Assembly (NCBI GenBank): GCA_003520455.1
Contig: DOUV01000301.1
Location: 1 to 6,022 of the forward strand
Direction of reading: 5' to 3'
DNA length: 6,022 nt
From: Chloroflexota bacterium
GTDB lineage: Bacteria > Chloroflexota > Anaerolineae > Ardenticatenales > Ardenticatenaceae
Of the stretch, positions 1-4,521 are shown piece by piece. The translations under genes and the position numbers were made by a program. Every line of letters starts with the position of its first letter. Positions within the stretch are counted from its first letter, which is position 1. The notes beneath the pieces are model-generated. The model was not told where the DNA came from and ran no database searches. It saw only the letters and a program-made list of their open reading frames with translations.

Positions 1-590
1 ACCGCGACCGCGGGGCGCGGCACGCCGCCGAGGTTGAGGACCGCGCCCAGCGCGAGCCCGAGCAGAGGAAGTTGCTTCCAGGTGAAGAATCGTGTGCGGT
101 GCGCGCGCTCCGGTAGTCGGCAGCGGTCGTGTTGTCGCTGGAACCGTTCGGCTACGACATAGCCGACCGAATAGAGAAATGGGGCGCTCGAGAGCAACAG
201 GAGTGTCACGACGGCATAGCCGATCTCACCGTAGATGGCGAAGACAGTGAGCGTCCCAACCACGCCGCGGTTGGAGAGCATCGTCGCCAGAACATAACCG
301 CCTTGGGCCAGCGGGTCGCGGTACTTGTATCTTGCCCGGACAAAGGCCAGGATGCTCGGGGTGACGTTCATGACCGCTCCCAGGATTGGAAGCCACGCCA
401 GCCGGACGTCGAGGTGGAGCCGCCAGAAGCTCAGGAAGCCGAGAATCGGCTCGAACGCCAGAATGCTGAAAACGATCAATCGGTCGACGGCTTCGGCGTT
501 GAACAAGTCCCGTCGCCGCAACCCGTAGCCGACGATCATCGGACAGATCAAGTCGGTAAAGAAGAAGAGGACCGTCGTCGACAGATTCAT
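1..590 (-). CDS. AEC-family membrane permease, partial (C-terminus outside window)
   Basis: This is a polytopic inner-membrane transporter of the AEC (auxin efflux carrier-like) family, which typically moves small organic acids or amino-acid-like solutes. I translated it by hand from the ATG at 590-588; 196 complete residues are visible before the window edge. Hydrophobic segments lie at about residues 7-24, 37-55, 64-84, 98-118, 122-147 and from about 172 on. The family signature is clear: a first helix ending in GYGLRRR, and the stretch SNRGVVGTLTVFAIYGEIG (about 106-124), which matches the conserved N-x-G-x-x-G...GE region. A basic, charged loop at about 148-171 separates the N- and C-terminal halves, as usual in the family. 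The start lies 14 nt after the aminotransferase stop with no obvious Shine-Dalgarno, suggesting translational coupling. Substrate and direction of transport cannot be read from the sequence. About the last third of a typical ~300-residue family member is missing. Confidence 0.8.
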   Translation of the reverse strand, partial: MNLSTTVLFFFTDLICPMIVGYGLRRRDLFNAEAVDRLIVFSILAFEPILGFLSFWRLHLDVRLAWLPILGAVMNVTPSILAFVRARYKYRDPLAQGGYVLATMLSNRGVVGTLTVFAIYGEIGYAVVTLLLLSSAPFLYSVGYVVAERFQRQHDRCRLPERAHRTRFFTWKQLPLLGLALGAVLNLGGVPRPAVA

Positions 591-604
591 AGCGGCGCGG
601 GTGG

Positions 605-1783
605 TCAGAGAGCGCTCAGGACCTGTACCATCCTTTCCAGACCGCGTCGCAGCGCCTCGTCATTGTACGAAAAGGAGAGGCGTAGGAAGCCCTCACCGGC
701 AGGACCATAGATGCTCCCGGGGATGGTGACGACACCGTGCTCCAGCAAGTAATCAGCCAGCGACTGTGAGTCTTTGCCGAAGGGCCGGATGTCGAGAAAG
801 TAGAAGAAGGTGGCCTCGGGCGGGTTGGGACGACGCCCCAAGAGCCCCGCCAGCGCGTCGGTGACGATCTGGCGCCGGGCGGCGTAGTGGGCCACCATGG
901 CCGCAGTCGGCTCTTGGGGACCGGTCAGGGCAGCGACTCCTGCGTACTGGACGAAGGTTGTGGCTGAACGGCTAAACTGCTCGGCCGTGCGCCACATCGC
1001 CCGTGTCAGCGCGGGCGGCGCGATGTTGTAGCCCAAGCGCCAGCCCGTCATTGCATAGCTCTTGGAGAAACTGTTCACGACGATGGTACGGCGCCGGGCC
1101 TCCGGTGAGAGCGCCGCCAGGCAGGTGTGCTGGCGGCCGTCGAACACGATCTTCTCGTAGATCTCATCGGCGATGATCACGAGATCGTGTGCCTCGGCCA
1201 GGGTCACGAGCGCGGCCAGCTCCTCGCGGGTCATCGCGGTGCCGGTCGGGTTCCAGGGATTGTTGACGAGAATCGCCCGGGTCCGGGGCGAGATGGCCTC
1301 CTCAAGGGCCTCGCGCGGCACTGCGAAATGGCCGCCCGTTTCGACCGCGTGCGCTCGCCGTGGCGTGCCTCCCGCGAGCGTGACGACTGTGGCGTAGGGA
1401 TCGTAGATCGGATCGAAGAGGATCACTTCGTCCCCCGGACCGACGACCGAGAAGATCGCAGCGTAGAGTCCCATCGTCGCCCCGGTGGTGATCAGCACTT
1501 CCTCGTTTGGGTCGATGGAGAGCGCGAAGTCGCGGCTCATACGGTCTGCAATCGCCTGGCGCAGATCCGCTCTTCCTTGGAGCGGCGGGTAATGAGTTTC
1601 CCCGGCTTCCAGGGCCTGGACCACGGCCAGAGAGATGTGACTCGGCGTGGCGAAGTCCGGCTCGCCGCGCAGCAGGTAAACGAGGTCCCTGCCGCGCGCC
1701 TCAGCGTGGCGGGCTTTGGCGAGGATCTGGTTGACGGCCGACGGCGTGCTGGCCGCCACCCGCTCGGCGATACGATAGTCCAT
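605..1783 (-). CDS. PLP-dependent class I/II aminotransferase (AspC-like, fold type I)
   Basis: A 392-residue cytoplasmic aminotransferase transferring an amino group between an amino acid and a 2-oxo acid through pyridoxal phosphate. Visible motifs, numbered from the ATG at 1783: the GATMGLY loop (101-107) for the cofactor phosphate; NNPWNPTG (174-181) with Asn178 near the pyridine ring; ADEIY with Asp206 and Tyr209 contacting PLP; SFSKSYAMTGWRLGY with the Schiff-base lysine Lys241 and Arg249; and FLRLSFS with Arg368, the usual substrate alpha-carboxylate ligand. Length fits the subgroup. An in-frame TTG at 1834 would add 17 residues, but the ATG at 1783 is preferred because AGGAAG lies 7 nt upstream and homologues normally begin near this point. 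The gene lies between the DapA-like gene and the permease, 14 nt from the latter. Subgroup members act on aspartate, aromatic or branched amino acids; the actual substrate is not resolved. Confidence 0.9.
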   Translation of the reverse strand: MDYRIAERVAASTPSAVNQILAKARHAEARGRDLVYLLRGEPDFATPSHISLAVVQALEAGETHYPPLQGRADLRQAIADRMSRDFALSIDPNEEVLITTGATMGLYAAIFSVVGPGDEVILFDPIYDPYATVVTLAGGTPRRAHAVETGGHFAVPREALEEAISPRTRAILVNNPWNPTGTAMTREELAALVTLAEAHDLVIIADEIYEKIVFDGRQHTCLAALSPEARRRTIVVNSFSKSYAMTGWRLGYNIAPPALTRAMWRTAEQFSRSATTFVQYAGVAALTGPQEPTAAMVAHYAARRQIVTDALAGLLGRRPNPPEATFFYFLDIRPFGKDSQSLADYLLEHGVVTIPGSIYGPAGEGFLRLSFSYNDEALRRGLERMVQVLSAL

Positions 1784-1943
1784 AGCAGTTCTTCCTAACA
1801 ATGTTATAGATCGCGAATCCGTGGACTCCGCCAACAGGGCCTGCCTCAGTCTTGAGGCCTAGTTCGCGGGCGGGCAGAGTCCACCGCGAACCAGCCCCGT
1901 CCGTGAGAGTGCAATACCTCTCTGCCAGCGAAGCCCGAGCGCC
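1784..1943 (-). other. 160-nt spacer with overlapping inverted repeats (possible leader)
   Basis: This is the non-coding gap between the DapA-like stop and the aminotransferase start. Three inverted repeats are visible: a small hairpin at 1843-1858 (6-bp arms GCCTCA/TGAGGC, 4-nt loop); an 8-bp stem pairing 1862-1869 with 1884-1891 (GTTCGCGG/CCGCGAAC, 14-nt loop); and an 8-bp long-range pairing of 1821-1828 with 1877-1884 (GTGGACTC/GAGTCCAC). The last two cross and share base 1884, so they cannot both form fully as an ordinary nested fold. None is followed by a T-run on the minus strand, so no classical intrinsic terminator is called. The gap could hold a promoter, a processing site or an attenuator-like leader. 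I recognise no known riboswitch class. Confidence 0.4.
1791..1796 (-). promoter_or_regulatory. Ribosome binding site of the aminotransferase
   Basis: The minus strand reads AGGAAG, followed by a 7-nt spacer and ATG at 1783. This decides the start codon against the upstream in-frame TTG at 1834, which would place this site inside the coding region. Confidence 0.7.
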
Positions 1944-2840
1944 TCATTGATAGAGCGCAAGCACCTCTCGTTCGGCCTCCGGCATGAGTGGGAGGAGCGG
2001 CGGCCGCAGCGGCCAGCGCGGCATCTCGTGCAGGTCCGCGAGCAGCGCTTTCACCAGGGCGGTTGTTGGGTAGACGGCGAGCGTTCGGTGCAGGTGCGTC
2101 ATCTGGAGCTGGGTGTGCGCGTCCGTGCTACCCGTCTCGTGGGCGTCCCAGATGCGCCGCAGGGAGGGTGAGATCAGGTTGGCCAGGGCGGTGATGCAGC
2201 CGGCCGCATGGTTATCGAGCGCGAGGCTGAAGAGCGAATCACTGCCGGTCAGGACCATCAGGGCGTCGCCAAAGCGCCGTCCGAGGGCGCGGGTGTGGGC
2301 CGGATCATTGGAGGAGTCCTTCAATCCGGCGAAGCGATCGGGGAAGGCTTCTTTCAGCCGCGCTATCAGGTCGAGCGAGAGGGGCACTCCCGACACGGCC
2401 GGGAAGTGATACCCGAAGAAGGCGCTCTCCGCCGGGACTGCACGCTGGATGAGTTTCTCGAACCAGGCAAAGAGGCCGTCGTCGGTGGCGGCGCGGTAAT
2501 AGAACGGCGGGAGTGAGACCACGCCGTCGAAGCCCAGGTCGAAGGCGCTCTTCGTGAGGAAGACGGTTTCCTCCAGGCTTGGCGTGCCCACGCCGGCGAG
2601 CAGGCGGAAGCTGGGGCGCGTCTGGCGGAAGGCCAGCGCCGCCCGAAAGAAGTCGACCCGCTCGGCCGGGGCGAAGGAGGGACCCTCGCCGGTGGTCCCT
2701 AGCAGGAGTGCACCGTGGCAGCCGCGCCGCGCCAGGAAGTCGAGGTAGCTCGGGACGGCGTCCAGATCGAGGGAGTAGTCCGCCCGCAGCGGGGTCACGG
2801 CGGCGGCAAAGACGCCGCTGAAAGCCTCGCGATTGCTCAT
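1944..2840 (-). CDS. Dihydrodipicolinate synthase/N-acetylneuraminate lyase superfamily protein
   Basis: A 298-residue class I (Schiff-base) aldolase or lyase of the DapA/NanA superfamily, a cytoplasmic TIM barrel. Members use a lysine imine with pyruvate or a related 2-oxo acid to make or break a C-C bond. Motifs: GTTGEG at 48-53 (carboxylate-binding loop and Thr of the proton relay), LPPFYYR around 110-116 (the Tyr region of the relay), the active-site tyrosine Tyr144 in GYHFPAVSG, the Schiff-base lysine Lys174 in GLKDSS, and GSDSLF at 199-204. Length is normal. The position corresponding to E. coli DapA Arg138, which binds aspartate semialdehyde, is Val149 here. This argues against true lysine-pathway DapA and for a catabolic aldolase, dehydratase or lyase acting on another oxo-acid. 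The ATG at 2840 has a strong GAGGAGG 7 nt upstream. It sits between cyclase copy A and the aminotransferase, as expected of an accessory catabolic step. Confidence 0.88.
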   Translation of the reverse strand: MSNREAFSGVFAAAVTPLRADYSLDLDAVPSYLDFLARRGCHGALLLGTTGEGPSFAPAERVDFFRAALAFRQTRPSFRLLAGVGTPSLEETVFLTKSAFDLGFDGVVSLPPFYYRAATDDGLFAWFEKLIQRAVPAESAFFGYHFPAVSGVPLSLDLIARLKEAFPDRFAGLKDSSNDPAHTRALGRRFGDALMVLTGSDSLFSLALDNHAAGCITALANLISPSLRRIWDAHETGSTDAHTQLQMTHLHRTLAVYPTTALVKALLADLHEMPRWPLRPPLLPLMPEAEREVLALYQ

Positions 2841-2847
2841 GAATATT

Positions 2848-2854
2848 CCTCCTC
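2848..2854 (-). promoter_or_regulatory. Strong Shine-Dalgarno of the DapA-like gene
   Basis: The minus strand reads GAGGAGG with a 7-nt spacer to the ATG at 2840. It is the strongest ribosome binding site in the window and lies only 7 nt after the end of a 13-bp hairpin, so the hairpin's state could affect access to it. Confidence 0.8.
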
Positions 2855-2861
2855 ATACCGA

Positions 2862-2894
2862 GGGCGCCCGGCATAGCCCTCATGCCGGGCGCCC
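2862..2894 (-). repeat. Perfect 13-bp inverted repeat (hairpin) between cyclase A and the DapA-like gene
   Basis: The arms 2862-2874 (GGGCGCCCGGCAT) and 2882-2894 (ATGCCGGGCGCCC) are exact reverse complements separated by a 7-nt loop. In the minus-strand transcript this gives a very GC-rich stem-loop 19 nt after the cyclase A stop and 7 nt before the next gene's Shine-Dalgarno. No T-run follows on either strand, so it is not a textbook intrinsic terminator. It may stabilise the 3' end of the upstream message, attenuate read-through, or be a dispersed palindromic element. Structure is certain from sequence; role is inferred. Confidence 0.75.
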
Positions 2895-2913
2895 GTGCCA
2901 GACCGGCCCGCAG

Positions 2914-4491
2914 CTACCATTCCTCAATGGCGAGGACGTGGGCGGGGAAGCCGCCCTGGTGGCTCACCGGCAGGGCCATGATGGCGGCCACGAAGCGGTT
3001 CTTGCGGAAATTGCGCATCTTCCAGGCCCAATCGACCATAGGGATATCGTTGCGGTGGAAGAGGTAGTGAATCTTATTGGATGTGAAGCGGATCCCGGTC
3101 GAGAAGGGCTCAGAGCGCTCGACGGCGTTTTCCAGCACGAGCGCCCGGATCTTGCGCTCCACCAGCCACTTCGCGGCGCCGGCCGAGAAGCCGGGCGTGG
3201 AGCCGACCGTCGCCTTCCCATAAAAGTACATGTCGCTGATGTCGGTCCGAACGAAGACGATGTCACCCTCGCGGACGTCGGGTTGGAGGTCGAGCAGGTG
3301 CTCGAGCTCGATCTGCATGCCGGGGCCGATCCAGTCAGAGAAGTCGAGCAGGACACCCTCGCCGACCAGCCGGTCAGACGGAATGCGGACGTAGCGGCGC
3401 ATGATCTCGTCCGGGATCATGTGGCGGCCCCAGGGGTCGAAGAAGGCAGCCTCGACGTGGGTGGTCGTGCCATGACCGTACTGGATGTACATCTCCTGCC
3501 CAATGCAGCCGCGTTCGGCATCGAGGACGTCGAACGGGATCAGGCGCGTCTCGCGCTGTGTTTGCGTGCCCAGCTCGCGCGGGTTGATGCGGCCCGGGAT
3601 CGGGTTGGGATAGTCACCCAACTGGTTCGGCGCGCGCCGGGTCGTCGGCGGCACGAAGGGGACTTCGTCGGTGACGCGGTCAGGGTAATACTCGAGGGGA
3701 TGGGTGGCGTCGACGAAGTCGGTGGGGCTGTTGCGGTCGATGACGAAGACGCGCGCCGGGCCGCCGGTCACGCCGTGGATGCCGAGCGGCAGGCCGGTGA
3801 TGGCGTAGTTGTGGCGGCCGGTCACCTGGTCCAGATTGGCGAGGTCCTCGACCACCAGGATCCCTGCCCGGTTGAAGATCCGGCGGATGTCATAGTCGAC
3901 GCTGCGCCCGGCGTAGGTCGGGTCGAGCGTGCGCACGTCGGCCCCGATGGTCTTGATCCCCTTGCCCACCAACCACTCGGCCGCCTCCCGGCTCAGCGTC
4001 GGAGAGTTGATGTAGTAGGATTGGGTCGGCTCGGCGGGGCGGTGCTTCCTGCTGTAGTCGGTGCGCAGGAAGACGATCGCATTCTTGCCGATGCGACTCT
4101 CGAAGGGCTGGAGATGCGAGACCTGGATCTCGTCGCGCGGGCCGATCTGGCCTGTGAGGTCGACCAGGGTCAGCGGGCCGGCGAACTTCTCCGCCGGCAG
4201 GTCCGAGGCGAAGCGCCCCGAGGCCTCGGGGTTGAAGTAGGTCATGTAGGTGCCGTAGGGCTTGGTCGTGATGACGCCGTAGTTGAAGATCTCGCCAGGC
4301 TGGACGCCGAGCATCGCCAGGCGGCGTTGGTTGAAGCTCAGCACGCTGGCGAGCGGGCGGCTGTCGCCGACCGGCTCGGTCAGGATGGGGGTCTCCGGGA
4401 CCTCGAAGCCGATCCGCGGGGTCACTGCGGCCTCGCTGTAGCCCTCGGGCGTTCCGTACGGTTTTACCGATAAATCCAGGACTCGATCCAT
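2914..4491 (-). CDS. Double-domain cyclase-family protein, copy A (kynurenine formamidase-like fold repeated)
   Basis: A 525-residue protein, about twice the usual cyclase-family length (210-260 aa), built of two cyclase folds. N-terminal fold, about 65-252: LVDLTGQIGPRDEI, NAIVFLRTDYS, SREAAEWLVGKGIKTIGADV and VVEDLANL...LPLGIHGVTGGPARVF. C-terminal fold, about 332-525: LLDFSDWIGPGMQIELEHL, GDIVFVRTD, AAKWLVERKI and ALPVSHQGGFPAHVLAIE. Family members are metal-dependent hydrolases (kynurenine formamidase, isatin hydrolase). The canonical HxGTHxDxPxH appears only in variant form in the C-terminal half (GHGTTTHVEA; His340, His345, Glu347), with His475 and Asp487 at the positions of the later His and Glu ligands. 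The N-terminal half has TYMTYFNP there and lacks the His residues, though Glu215 is kept. There is no signal peptide or membrane segment. The ATG at 4491 has GAGG 9 nt upstream and follows copy B's stop by 30 nt. The natural substrate is unknown. Confidence 0.85.
   Translation of the reverse strand: MDRVLDLSVKPYGTPEGYSEAAVTPRIGFEVPETPILTEPVGDSRPLASVLSFNQRRLAMLGVQPGEIFNYGVITTKPYGTYMTYFNPEASGRFASDLPAEKFAGPLTLVDLTGQIGPRDEIQVSHLQPFESRIGKNAIVFLRTDYSRKHRPAEPTQSYYINSPTLSREAAEWLVGKGIKTIGADVRTLDPTYAGRSVDYDIRRIFNRAGILVVEDLANLDQVTGRHNYAITGLPLGIHGVTGGPARVFVIDRNSPTDFVDATHPLEYYPDRVTDEVPFVPPTTRRAPNQLGDYPNPIPGRINPRELGTQTQRETRLIPFDVLDAERGCIGQEMYIQYGHGTTTHVEAAFFDPWGRHMIPDEIMRRYVRIPSDRLVGEGVLLDFSDWIGPGMQIELEHLLDLQPDVREGDIVFVRTDISDMYFYGKATVGSTPGFSAGAAKWLVERKIRALVLENAVERSEPFSTGIRFTSNKIHYLFHRNDIPMVDWAWKMRNFRKNRFVAAIMALPVSHQGGFPAHVLAIEEW
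3698..4288 (-). repeat. Near-identical paralogous block, copy A (partner 5318-5920)
   Basis: Aligned with 5318-5920, this stretch differs by about 16 substitutions over about 590 positions by hand count, plus one 12-bp indel. 4081-4140 is identical to 5701-5760. It covers the N-terminal cyclase fold and the start of the linker. The flanks are far more diverged: about 17 differences in the 37 bases just below 3698, and about 8 in 60 at 3421-3480 against 5041-5100. Confidence 0.8.
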
Positions 4492-4500
4492 AGCTGATAA

Positions 4501-4504
4501 CCTC
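4501..4504 (-). promoter_or_regulatory. Ribosome binding site of cyclase copy A
   Basis: The minus strand reads GAGG with a 9-nt spacer to the ATG at 4491, inside the 30-nt gap after copy B. The gap is too short for much more than this site, which supports co-transcription of the two copies. Confidence 0.6.
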
Positions 4505-4521
4505 GTAGCATCCGTGCGGGA

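Noticed and set aside
129..710. A plus-strand open frame of 193 codons over the permease start and aminotransferase end
   Set aside because: Its product is a low-complexity polar sequence, while the minus strand encodes a membrane protein with the AEC signature across the same bases.
1127..1798. A plus-strand open frame of 223 codons over the aminotransferase
   Set aside because: It is antisense to a gene with all catalytic motifs in place, and its own translation shows no family motif.
1803..1808. TATAAC on the minus strand as a -10 box for the aminotransferase
   Set aside because: The nearest TTG-type -35 lies about 20 nt away, and a start site from this box would fall at the Shine-Dalgarno itself, leaving almost no leader.
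1784..1834. Upstream TTG start for the aminotransferase adding 17 residues
   Set aside because: The extension has no family similarity, and the ATG at 1783 has a well-spaced AGGAAG.
2862..2894. Rho-independent terminator
   Set aside because: The stem is excellent but no T-run follows on either strand, so it is reported only as an inverted repeat.
2833..4473. A 546-codon open frame on the plus strand antisense to cyclase copy A
   Set aside because: It is in exact codon register with the sense gene, so its stops can arise only from sense TTA, CTA or TCA codons, which this GC-biased gene avoids until Leu7 (TTA), where the antisense frame ends. The product has no recognisable fold and a composition typical of antisense GC-rich translation, whereas the sense frame carries clear family motifs.
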